Source: Buddleja alternifolia (taxonomy: Eukaryota; Streptophyta; Magnoliopsida; Lamiales; Scrophulariaceae). Taken from it: a DNA stretch of 64,000 bases. Position 1 is the stretch's first letter, and the number at the start of each line of letters is the position of its first letter. The position numbers and the translations under genes were made by a program. The stretch is taken from contig CM033402.1 in the NCBI GenBank assembly GCA_019426215.1, forward strand, positions 930,001-994,000, in the 5' to 3' direction. Below the pieces are notes generated by a model. It was not told the origin of the DNA. It ran no database searches and was given only the letters and a program-made list of their open reading frames with translations. Positions 45,761 through 54,758 of this stretch are shown here, piece after piece.

Positions 45761-47700
45761 ATGGGAGCTCTAATTTTCAATTCCCCAGTGTTGGTTAATC
45801 CATTCAGTAATCGAAATGGTGTGTGTAGGTTTGGAGAGATCGAATTACAACGCGTTAAATTTCAGTTTAGCCGCCATCAGAAAGTTCGATTTCGATTTTC
45901 GGAGTTTCGTAGAAATTATTCGTACTCGAGTGGTCAGAGCTATGACGGAGATGATCCGCAGGATTCTGTCGAAGAACTCAGAGTTCCGGAACATTGGTTG
46001 GAACCTTCGAAAGCCTCAGAGGTAATTGATTTTCTTTTCTGTTTTATTTAGTGTTTTATCTTATGTTTTGTTTTGGAGATTGCAGAATTTGATGTTAATT
46101 TTCAATTTAGCATAACAATTAGAGTTTAGGTTTTCTTGAACTCCTATTGCAGGATCATTTACATTTCAGCTGGCGAAGGTAACTTTTGAATAATCATCAT
46201 GTTGGAAAAATCGATTTGAATATAATTACTTGTTAAGACAATTCACGAAATAAGTGCATAAAGATTAAAACACACGAATTTACGTGGTTCGACAATTGAC
46301 TACATCCACAGAAAAGGAGAGAGTATTTTATTATCGATGAAAGAGGTAACGTCAAAAGCACTTAACTATAAAACTTAACCCCTGATTTTTCCCTAAAATA
46401 CAGGGCTTGCTGCATAATTTTGGGCCTAGAATTTTAAGACATATCACAACATTACTCAAATCTATTTTAGGGAAGAATGAGAAATTAATCGACAAACAGA
46501 TTTGAAATTAATCTGCGTCAAATTTCTCCCACATATCATTCAGGATATTTCAATCTTATGATGATCTTCTAGTGTTCATTTTCATTTTACGCCTGGCATC
46601 CGAACTTTTCCCCGTAATATCTGATGAGTTTCTTTGCGTAATGGACATTGGAGACCAGTTTCGTGTTATTTATTGACTGTGAATTAGTAATGTCATGCTG
46701 CATAGTATGTGTTAGTAATAGGACATGGACTAGGCAAATTGCATTTTTCGTCCCGTAATTGTGCTCGAGTTTTTTTTACTCCCGACCTTTATATAAATCT
46801 CACATTTAGTTTCAACCGAATTTTTGTCCAACTTGACAGTCAACTCTATTAATCAACTTTTTGGGGAGATTTTAAGCGTGAGTTGCACATGATATTGAAT
46901 ATAAACATTATAATATTTGAATATAATCCATGTGTGATTGCATTCACACATATCATCTTTTGCAAAAAAAAAGGGTTAAAATGTTGACTCACGGAGTTAA
47001 CAGTTAAATTTTGGATGAAATTTTCGGTAGGGACCAACATTTGGCGATTTATGGGACGCAATGTGAGATTTATATATAGCTCGGGACTAAAAGTGTATTC
47101 GGCCGGGCACAATTACGGGATGGAAAAAATGAGATTTTCCCGACAATGGACTTGTATAAATCTAATCGCGATCCTTCTCTTCTTTGCTAATATTGATTTA
47201 TTAAACCTATCTACGCTTCACTAACTCAAAATCTATAACTCGTAGGCTCTCTGATGATTCAGGTTTTATAGCCACTTTCCTCCCAACTTTCCAAATTAGT
47301 ATACTGATAGACTTTCCAAGCTAAAATTTCCAAATTTTGAGGTTTCTTCATGGAGTCAGCTCTCCATAGAGTTTGCTCGATCCGAGTTTCAGTTAATTAC
47401 ATGACAATTTATAACACGTTTTCAACGCTCTATACACAGGAGTCGGAATGGCTAAGAGTGATGCTTCACAAATGGTTGGACGAGGAGTACTGTCCCGAGG
47501 CCACTAATATAGAAATAAGCAAAGTTGCTGCTAAGTCATTCTACAATTCACTGCTGGAAAAAAGAGCTGATTTGGGAGAGATTTTGCTGCAAATGGCTGT
47601 AGAATTGGAATCTATATCCTACCAAGAAAGCTTTCATGGAGCATTCTCCTCAGCAAACGCAGCAGTGAATCTTATCGTTCAACGGATATCGCAAGAGTAG
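45761..47700 (+). CDS. Predicted plastid-targeted protein of unknown function, 2 exons, 173 aa
   Basis: Exons 45761-46021 and 47440-47700 (GT-AG, phase 0) join to 173 residues. The first exon begins MGALIFNSPVLVNPFSNRNG and is rich in Arg, Ser and Phe with few acids for about 50 residues, like a chloroplast or mitochondrial transit peptide. It then becomes acidic (GDDPQDSVEELRVPEHWLEP). The second exon has helix-forming blocks EWLRVMLHKWLDEEYCPEAT, EISKVAAKSFYNSLLEKRAD and ESISYQESFHGAFSSANAAV. I recognise this as a conserved land-plant type of protein but cannot assign a function. The 1418-bp intron is inflated by a solo LTR and a MITE. It is divergent from DEG2. Confidence 0.8.
46231..46451 (+). 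mobile_element. Solo LTR (221 bp) with 5-bp target duplication, in an intron
   Basis: Begins TGTTAAGACAATTCACG and ends GACATATCACAACA (TG...CA), flanked by TTACT at 46226-46230 and 46452-46456. The interior has ACACGAATTTACGTGGTTCG, a motif frequent in plant LTRs. It matches the solo LTR at 6468-6700 end to end. No internal genes remain. Confidence 0.85.
46733..47144. mobile_element. Foldback MITE, probably Mutator-type, in the same intron
   Basis: The left arm GTCCCGTAATTGTGCTCGAG pairs with the complement of GGCCGGGCACAATTACGGGA at the right. TATATAAATCTCACATTT and its inverse also pair. The candidate 9-bp flanks CATGGACTA and AATGGACTT match at 7 of 9. About 410 bp, non-coding. Confidence 0.65.
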
Positions 47701-47912
47701 TGGTTTCATCACTAAGGTTTGAAACCGTAAAGCTGCAGTCTTTATTGTTTCTCATTTTCAAATGATCTAACATGTGTTCCTGTAGTTTCTATAAACTAAT
47801 AGCTCATCTATGTATTGTCTTTGTGAGTAGCTTTGACATTAACTATCGAAGCCTTTAAACTACTTATGGCCCTACGAGAACCCTTGTTAAACTCAAAATT
47901 ATTGTTATTTGT

Positions 47913-48421
47913 AGGGGTGTTCACGGTTCGGTTATCCGTCCAAACCAAACTGAAAACTGAAAATTCGGTTCGATTTTTGTTTTTTTTTTAGAAAAATTCT
48001 GTTTTTTGGTTCGGTTTGGTTTCGGTTAACCGAACCGAAAATCGATTTTTTTTTATATAGTATAATATAGGCCAAAAATGATAAAAAGTGTGTTTTCTAG
48101 TGACAACTTATAGGAAAAGAAAGACAATGAATTAAAGTTAGCCATAATTAAAATCTAATTATTTCTATAGTTTAAGAAATCTATTTGAATTGCATGCTCC
48201 TATAATTGATTAGTTGTCGCGACCATTTCGTAATTTATATTAATCTTTTCTGACTTTATAAAAAAAAAGGCGATAGTTAAAATTCAAATTTGGCCATTTC
48301 TTTTTCCTTTTTTCAGAAATTTGGTTCGACCGAAAACCGAATCGAATAACCGAACCAAACTTTTTTTGTTCAGTTTTCAGTCCAAAATTTTGGGATCACC
48401 CGAGCAGATGAACCCCCCGAC
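47913..48421. mobile_element. Probable hAT-type MITE with GGTTCGGTT subterminal repeats
   Basis: Starts AGGGGTGTTCACGGTTCGG and ends GATGAACCCCCCGAC. Both subterminal regions carry repeated GGTTCGGTT / AACCGAACC motifs (GTTTCGGTTAACCGAACCG at about 48018). The flanks TTATTTGT and TTATTTGG match at 7 of 8 positions, fitting a worn hAT duplication. No transposase frame. Confidence 0.5.
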
Positions 48422-48668
48422 TTATTTGGTGTATGTTTTTTTTTGATGCAACTTATTTGGTGTATGTGAAACGCAGCATGATTGTGTTAAACTAGGTAGT
48501 TGGAGTCTTGGGAGTATTCTTTCGGTCTGAATTGGGTGGGCGTAAGGGCAAAAGGTTAAACCAAAGTAAAGGTTATATTATTCGAGGTGGTGAAGGTAAA
48601 ACTTGTAAATGAAATTGGACATTTGGAGAACTGAATTTGGGTAAAGGAAAAAATATAAGTTGCTCGAT
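48422..48668. other. Intergenic, no gene seen
   Basis: A 16-bp phrase ACTTATTTGGTGTATG is repeated at about 48420 and 48450. Otherwise featureless. Confidence 0.4.
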
Positions 48669-48683
48669 AAAAAGATTTTGACT

Positions 48684-48755
48684 GGGGCATTCCGAGAATT
48701 GAACTCGGGACCTCTCGCACCCTAAGCGAGAATCATGCCACTAGACCAAATGCCC
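48684..48755 (-). tRNA. tRNA-Pro (anticodon AGG)
   Basis: On the minus strand the 72-nt sequence begins GGGCATTTGGTCTAGTGGCA and ends GGAATGCCCC. Acceptor GGGCATT pairs AATGCCC with discriminator C. The anticodon stem CTCGC/GCGAG encloses loop TTAGGGT, giving anticodon AGG, which reads proline CCU (and CCC after A-to-I editing). The internal A and B boxes are present; the B box reads GGTCCCGAGTTCAATTC. CCA is not encoded, as expected in a nucleus. A T5 run (A5 at 48669-48673 on the plus strand) lies about 11 bases downstream and would serve as the Pol III terminator. Confidence 0.95.
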
Positions 48756-49248
48756 TTGCTGGGGTCCAAAATCCAATTTCACATTAATATAATAAACTTG
48801 TTGAGCATCTCATTTCTCAAATCACAAATTCATACATATTCAGGTCAATCAAACCCCAGGAATGGGAAGAAATTCTAAAATAAATCGGGTTCAATGAAGC
48901 CGGACTATTCAACACTATTGAATACAAGTGTATTGAGTGGTTTATACTATTTTGTCTCTGCATCCAATGATGTGAGGTGTACCAATCTTGTTGGACCCGG
49001 TCTGGCATTGAATACGAATGGGAGTACCCAAGTGATTCTCTATTAGATGCGAAGGACCGACACCATTGCTATATTTCTCTCCACCCCTCGTCCTGGGATT
49101 TGTAACATGCTATAAAACGCCATTCTCTCTAGGGCTTATACCCATTATTCTATGTGATTTGGATGGGTAGGAATTAGGAACATAAGTTCTATTTTTCAAT
49201 ATATTTGAAAAGTCCCATCAGTGATTAACAAGTTCCGCCGTTCTATCC
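48756..49248. other. Intergenic, no gene seen
   Basis: 5' flank of the tRNA gene and unremarkable sequence; no protein or RNA gene recognised. Confidence 0.35.
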
Positions 49249-49257
49249 CGATTAAAA

Positions 49258-49431
49258 GGGAAAATATTATGGTGCACTGAGAGTGTTGCTATCGATGCAC
49301 CATAGCCACATATTCAAGTGTTAAGGGATGGTTTCTTTATGGGTAGTGGGTGATGAAAACCACCCACGCCCCATGAATATGTGGTGATGGATGCACCGGG
49401 TGCAGCACTCCTGGTGCACCATAGTATTACC
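49258..49431. mobile_element. Mutator-type MITE (174 bp)
   Basis: Nearly the whole element folds back: left ATTATGGTGCACTGAGAGTG, right CACTCCTGGTGCACCATAGT, with inner arms GCCACATATTCA and TGAATATGTGGT. The flanks CGATTAAAA (49249-49257) and CGATTATAA (49432-49440) are a 9-bp duplication with one mismatch. It has no coding capacity. Confidence 0.7.
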
Positions 49432-49763
49432 CGATTATAAGCCATTCTATTCACAATGAAACAAGATTCGTTAAACAAATAATTCCAAATAGATAAGCTG
49501 GGTTCCACGAAACCTCACTCCCAAGCATCATCTGTTCTGTAGACCTTCATTATCAAAAATGATATCTTCAGCAAAAAATGTCCGCTTGGAAATCATAATA
49601 GATGGGTCTCTTTCTAGCAAGATGTTAAGTGTTAACAAAAGGCTTTCTAGGAATACAACAGCAGCTATTTTTCTAGAGACCACAAAATTCTTTGTACAAT
49701 ATTCTCATAGTCATCTTCCCTCAACCTCACAAGATGTACCAAAGAATACATAAGAAGATAAGT

Positions 49764-51918
49764 CTACTGATTAGATTCAGATGGAGGTCGAACATTCACA
49801 TTAGGACCATCACCGCCTCCGCTTGTTGGTAGAGAGATATTCCCTTGATACATCGGGGCTGCAAACATTTGTGGAGCACCGCTGGTGGGGATTCCAGCAC
49901 CTCCAGGAATCATTGGAGGAGGAGCACTCACAGGTCTGTGAAGACCATTCATTTGACCAGGCATTGGAGCACCCGGAGGGGCCACCATCTGTGGCATGGG
50001 AGGCCCCGGTGCATAAGCTGTGAACAATGTAAAAAGTTAAAAATAAGGTAGTACAATCACACTAAAGACGAGAAAAAGGGCTCGTTAGAGAAAAATGCCT
50101 CGATCGTGGCTCAATTAGAGATCAACTCGAACTCAATTTTTTCGAGCTTGAGCCCAATTATACTTGTTCAGAGGCTCACGAGCCGACAAATAAAAAAATA
50201 GTTATTTACCTATAAACTATATACAATAACAATAATATATTTAATAATTATATATAACTATCTATATATATATACACACACACATATATATAATGATATA
50301 TAATAGTTATCATGACACATTTAATAATGTACTTGTAATTTAACCCAAATCTAATAATTAAATATTACTTTTTCCCCTTAATCTCGGGCTCGAGCTCGGC
50401 TCACGTGCTCCCCTAGGTGAGTCCTCAAATTATACACAACGATGTTAGCATATCCTTTTATGACATCATCATATAGTGTCTCACAACCCTATTTGGGTAC
50501 AGATTAGTAACCCAAGGAGAAGGCATGGAATTTCTCGTGAACACATGTATCAGCTAGCTAATTGGAAGTTTCGCATACCTGGAGCTCCAGGCATTGGTCT
50601 TGGCAAAACTGGAGGTCTCATCCCTGGGACTAACGCAGGCAACTGTCCTGGAAGTGGCGCAGGTAGAACTGGCATACCAGGCCTTAGCTGATTATAAGGT
50701 GCAACAGGAGGCCTAAACGCCCCGAGATGTTCTTTGACTTTTTGGTCTATTAAACTTTGATTTAATTGCGCCTCATATTGCTGATAGTAACTCCGCACAT
50801 TCGCCTTTTCATAATAACAAATGAGATTTATCACGTTACATTTAGATAGTACCCTACAGAAAGGCGTAAATCGTAATTAAGTTGAAGGGGGAATGGGAAA
50901 GAATACCTTGTGCTTGTATCCCGAATTATGTTGTTTTCTTACTGAAGGCTGCAGCAACACCCAACAGTTTCAATAATTTGAGATTTCAAATTTCACAAAA
51001 TGTAGCATAGATCAAATGTTAAGAGTGACTTAAGACTGTAAGGCTACAACACATATGATTCGCCAAAAGAGAAAGCCAATTTAATCACACCGTCCAATAA
51101 CCATGACGATAAAAATGCAAAAAGTATAACATTCCTCCTTTTTCGGTTCGCTACATAACCAATTCCCAACCAGAAAACAGCTAATATCAAAAAATTGTAA
51201 CTCCCCAACAAAATAGCATCACAAATTTCTAGCCCCCCCCCCCCCCTCCTGGCTGTCTGCTCGAGCCAAGAACATCCTCATGAAGCGTGGGGCTAGCTTT
51301 CCCACTGAGAAATCTTTCCATACACAACTAGAAAACAGCTAATATCAAGAAATTGTAACTCTCGGACAATAGCATCATAAATTTCTAGCCCTTTTTTTTA
51401 TTTTTTTTGAGCTGTTCAGACCCCATGGCCCAACCTAATGTTGCTCGAGCCCAGAGCCCCAGAAAATAAGGAAGCGTAGAGCTAGCTCTCCCACCGAGAA
51501 TTCTTTCCACACTCAGGGCTCGAACCCAAGACTTCTGGTTAAGGTAACTGAGGCATGTACCACCTCAGCCAACTCTCGTTGGTAGCCCTTTTTTCTTTTG
51601 CAACTTATGAATATCAAACATTGGGTTAATCGACATAGCCAATGTAGTTAACCCCCATAAGCATAAATTTTTCAAGTAATTAGCTAATCATAATCAAAAT
51701 TCACCAACAAATAAGAAAAGATTAAAACAAACACACAAACAAGTTTAAAGGAAAATAACTCACGGAATCATGCGTGAGGTAAGTATCGCAATAGTCACAG
51801 TAATACCTGGAAAAATAAAATAAAAATGAAAAAAATAATATATATTAAATGTAAAAAAATCAACATCGCCACAAGAGTGTCAATTTAAAGAAGAATAAAC
51901 ATATATATACCTGGGCAT
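49764..51918 (-). CDS. U1 small nuclear ribonucleoprotein C, 5 coding exons, 190 aa
   Basis: Exons (minus): 51918-51911 (only 8 nt: ATGCCCAG), 51806-51764, 50948-50907, 50804-50579, 50017-49764; all GT-AG, 190 residues. U1C is a core protein of the U1 snRNP and stabilises U1 pairing with 5' splice sites in the nucleus. Residues 1-31 are the U1C matrin-type zinc finger MPRYYCDYCDTYLTHDS then PSVRKQHNSGYKHK, with Cys6, Cys9, His24 and His30 as ligands. Next comes NVRSYYQQYEAQ, and the rest is Pro/Gly/Met-rich (PGMPVLPAPLPG, PGPPMPQMVAPPG), typical of plant U1C. The start gives the invariant MPRYYC. Upstream DNA has telo-box and site II motifs typical of RNA-processing and translation genes. Confidence 0.95.
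50070..50430. repeat. Dispersed repeat in U1C intron 4 (CTCGAGC-rich ends)
   Basis: Both ends are rich in GAGCTTGAGC / GGCTCGAGCTCGGCTC words around an AT-rich core with TATATA. Similar words occur at 53000-53240. It looks like a decayed MITE. Termini not resolved. Confidence 0.35.
51171..51582 (-). repeat. Tandem duplication carrying two SINE copies in U1C intron 2
   Basis: The host segment GAAAACAGCTAATATCAA...AATTTCTAGCCC occurs at 51173-51238 and 51331-51391, each followed by SINE sequence in the same orientation. In the first unit a C14 run replaces the poly-T junction. Its SINE remnant (51247-51326) shares AAGCGTGGGGCTAGCTTTCC with the second but has lost the tRNA-like head. Confidence 0.75.
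51398..51582 (-). mobile_element. tRNA-derived SINE with target duplication in U1C intron 2
   Basis: On the minus strand: A box GTTGGCTGAGGTGG, B box GGGTTCGAGCCC, then a body ending GCTCAAAAAAAATAAAAAAA. The flanks share TAGCCCTTTTTT (51386-51397 and 51583-51594). Box spacing, A-rich tail and target duplication identify a SINE inserted antisense in the duplicated intron segment, same orientation as the U1C gene. Confidence 0.8.
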
Positions 51919-52260
51919 CGCGTATATTTCAGCTAATCGAATAATTTCCAAAAATTCACCTGAAAATAATTTCAGAAAAGTTGTATGTATATGCGAAAAT
52001 ACATACAATTGTACAATTTCGAGGCTTACAATCAAATTTCAGCTCTTTGAAATCGGAAATGAACGAAGCAGAAGAAAACCCTAGAACACAGAGCGAAAGA
52101 GAGATCGCTAAAGATTTTACTGTTGTACAATATTTACATTACTTCTGTTGTGAAATTCACAGATCGAAAGGGGGTAGGTTGTTGGGCCGGATCATCATAT
52201 ATGGGCCGGATCTGAAGATTATTGTGTTACTTTTTGGTGAAGTTGACGGCCCAAAATTTT
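51919..52260 (-). promoter_or_regulatory. U1C promoter with telo-box and site II motifs
   Basis: A telo-box (AAACCCT on plus, AGGGTTT on the gene strand, 52076-52082) and three TGGGCC/GGCCCA site II motifs (52183-52188, 52202-52207, 52248-52253) lie within 335 bp upstream of the ATG. This combination is known from plant ribosomal-protein and RNA-processing genes active in dividing cells. Use here is inferred. Confidence 0.5.
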
Positions 52261-52284
52261 TTTGAGAAAGGGCTGAAAGACAAA

Positions 52285-52718
52285 GGCTATGTATGGTTGT
52301 GTTTTCCGAATCAAATTTTCTTTTTTTGGATCACCAGAAAATGAAAATACTCACATCAAGCCAAATTCTACAGAAAATGTCACAATTTCAAATTCTATTA
52401 CACATTCCCCTATATAACTACTCATCAATTCAATCACTTCATTCCCTCTCTTCATTAATTATATAATTCAATTATCCAACACATTTTCTTTCTTACTTTT
52501 TCATAAATAAAATATTATTCTAATTTTTTCTCCTATCATCATTATATATATAACTAATTCAATCAACTTTATATCATATCTACACGATTTTCAAACATTT
52601 TCCAAAAACACATCCAAACAAACAAAAAAAAAATTAATATTTTCACACGAATTTTTATATTACACATTTTTCAATAAAAACTCAAAATTCATTTTCGAAA
52701 ACACAACCATACAGAGCC
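52285..52718. mobile_element. MITE with TIR GGCTMTGTATGGTTGTGTTTTC
   Basis: Left GGCTATGTATGGTTGTGTTT and right (complement) GGCTCTGTATGGTTGTGTTT agree at all but one base over 20 positions. The interior is very AT-rich and non-coding. A clear target duplication is not seen. The terminus resembles the element at 19704-20003. Confidence 0.65.
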
Positions 52719-52745
52719 TTTAATCTATTTGATAGTCGATATTTA

Positions 52746-52929
52746 TCCAAGGTTTGTTACTGTAGTGGTGTCTGTTTTCACTTTTATGTGGTGGTCTTGA
52801 ATTCAATTTCAGGCTGTCGTGACTTTTCTCTTCTTATTTGGAATCCTATAGGATTCATGAAGCCCATGATTAAGAAATTATCGGCTTGGGTTTGTCGGGC
52901 TTCGTCTAGAATTAAAGAAATGAAAAAAC
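52746..52929 (+). mobile_element. tRNA-related SINE, copy C (uninterrupted)
   Basis: Words TTTTCACTTTTATGTGGTGG, TTCTTATTTGGAATCCTATA, CATGATTAAGAAATTATCGG and TCGGGCTTCGTCTAGAATTA align with copies A and B. It reads through the Helitron insertion point of copy A without a break. Confidence 0.6.
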
Positions 52930-53927
52930 CCTACTCAATACTTGATCGAGATCAATCGCTAAAAGCTTGGTTCATTAACATATCAAACCAATCTTGAATT
53001 ATCTCTTGTTTGTTCGATAAGTTTGAAACTCGACTCGAGCTTGAGTTTAGTAAGTAAAAAATGAAAAAATATGTGCAAAAGAGCAAGTTACTCAAATTTG
53101 ACTCAATTACAGCTCATTTAAGCTCGGTTCATTTAACAGTCAAATGAATCTCAAATATAAATTCTAAAACTTGATAATAAATCAGATAAATTTAAATAAT
53201 AATTTGATCGATTCTACTCGACTCGACTCAATTACGGTATAAGTAGGACAGAATAGTGTCACAGTTCGCCTGGGGAGAGGTGCCTTTTTGTAATTTTCAC
53301 AGAGCTGCAACAGGCACTTGTTTTTATTGGAGGAGGCTTGGCGGGACAGTCTGTCATTCTTATAATTGACCCTCGCTTCTATGCTTATTTACGAGTATGC
53401 CAATAGTGTTCAGTGGCCTGGTCCCGTTCTCTGTTACTTGTTTTCACAATTGTGGATGATGTCCGCTGTCAGATCAAACTCCCATTTATATACCTATGTG
53501 TTTTTAACTGTTTTAGCCATTTTAGGGTTCGTGAGATTGGCGATGGTAAAATGTTATTGTATCTTGTATTGTATTAATTTTATGCATATATAATAAGTGT
53601 ATATAATATATATTAAATTTATATTTAAAAAAATATATTATACACATAATGTTTATATTTAAAATAAAATAAGAGATTGCAACATAATTTATAGTAGAAC
53701 ATCCAAATTGCTTTTTATGGTGCATTTGATTTGTCTTAATCTTGCCTTAATCTCGAGTAATTTAGATCTAAAGTTCTATTATTATATAATGATGATTGCA
53801 TTGGAGAATTTTCTAAGAATAACTTCTTAATCAGGAATTAAACATAAACATTTTTTCACTTAAAAAACAAAATTTAATTACTAAATATATTTTTTTTTTC
53901 AAGTTTAAATTTGTAGCATTCTATATG
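52930..53927. other. Intergenic, dispersed CTCGAG-type repeat and unassigned DNA
   Basis: 53000-53240 is rich in ACTCGACTCGAGCTTGAG-like words. 53250-53540 is richer in GC than its surroundings and contains a 75-codon frame (53366-53593) that I do not recognise. TATATA-rich thereafter. Confidence 0.35.
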
Positions 53928-54082
53928 ATTCTTCAATACTCGATATATTGAGAGTCATTTCAGGGAGCCTCCAAGCTTTAACATCTACTATAATTATAAA
54001 TTTACAGCAAACTCAATTCTTTAACATTCGATATCTCTAGTGTCATTTCAGAGTGTTTCCAAACTTTAATGTATAGTATATA
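53928..54082 (+). repeat. Diverged tandem duplication, two units of about 80 bp
   Basis: ATTCTTCAATACTCGATATA..GAGTCATTTCAGG and ATTCTTTAACATTCGATATC..GTGTCATTTCAGA are followed by matching CTCCAAGCTTTAACATCTA / TTCCAAACTTTAATGTATA ends. Confidence 0.6.
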
Positions 54083-54134
54083 AGTCTAATTATTCGAGTA
54101 TGATGAATTGCGAATTTACAATTGTTATAAGTGC

Positions 54135-54286
54135 TAGAGACGAAGTCAGGGGTTGGTGGAGACATCCGCCTTCTCGGCAAAAAAATTGAAATTTTGAACT
54201 TTTGGCCTCTCAAAATGAAAAAAATATCAAGTTTGCCCATTTTCTAAATATTCGATCCCGAACTCTAATTTCTGACTCCGTCCCTG
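54135..54286. mobile_element. Short MITE with (A/G)GAGACGRAGTCAG-type TIR
   Basis: TAGAGACGAAGTCAGG at the left and CTGACTCCGTCCCTGA at the right form a terminal inverted repeat resembling the GACGGAGTCAGG end seen in many plant MITEs. About 150 bp, non-coding, 5' of the Bruno-like gene. No target duplication established. Confidence 0.45.
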
Positions 54287-54696
54287 ATTTACCCGTAAAA
54301 ATGATTTATTAATAACGAGGCCTGACAAAAAATTGTGTGCCATTTAGGGGGTAATTCAGGTTAAAGGCCCCCCTTCATTCTTGATTAGTACACCACCACC
54401 CCAACAGTCGAATCTATTACAACAGTCAACGGCCGACTTTTACTATTTCTTGTTGGCTCAACCGCAGCACAGCTTGAAACCGGACAAGAGTGGCAGACAC
54501 GTAATTACACCCAAAATCAGGGGGCAAATTCCGTTGTATTCAAGTATAATAATTTCACTTAGATCCCAATTTTTGCCATCTGGAATAAAATAAAATCCCC
54601 AATTTCCTTTCGTCTCTTGCATTGTACAGATCATTGTTGAGCATTCGTCAAAATTGTGGAAGAAAAATTGAGGAGAGAGAAAGTAATTGTGAGGAG

Positions 54697-54697
<1 letters not shown>

Positions 54698-54746
<49 letters not shown>
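54698..54746 (+). repeat. Compound TA/GA microsatellite in the Bruno-like 5' leader
   Basis: A (TA)n run (54698-54716) passes directly into a (GA)n run (54717-54746), ending 12 bp before the start codon at 54759. It is likely transcribed and highly length-variable. Confidence 0.85.
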
Positions 54747-54751
<5 letters not shown>

Positions 54752-54758
54752 GACGGTA

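Noticed and set aside
49764..50051. Plus-strand frames opposite U1C exon 5
   Set aside because: Complement artefacts of the Pro/Gly-rich U1C coding sequence.
53250..53593. GC-richer block with a 75-codon frame as an exon or snoRNA
   Set aside because: No protein similarity, and no correctly spaced C/D or H/ACA boxes could be established.
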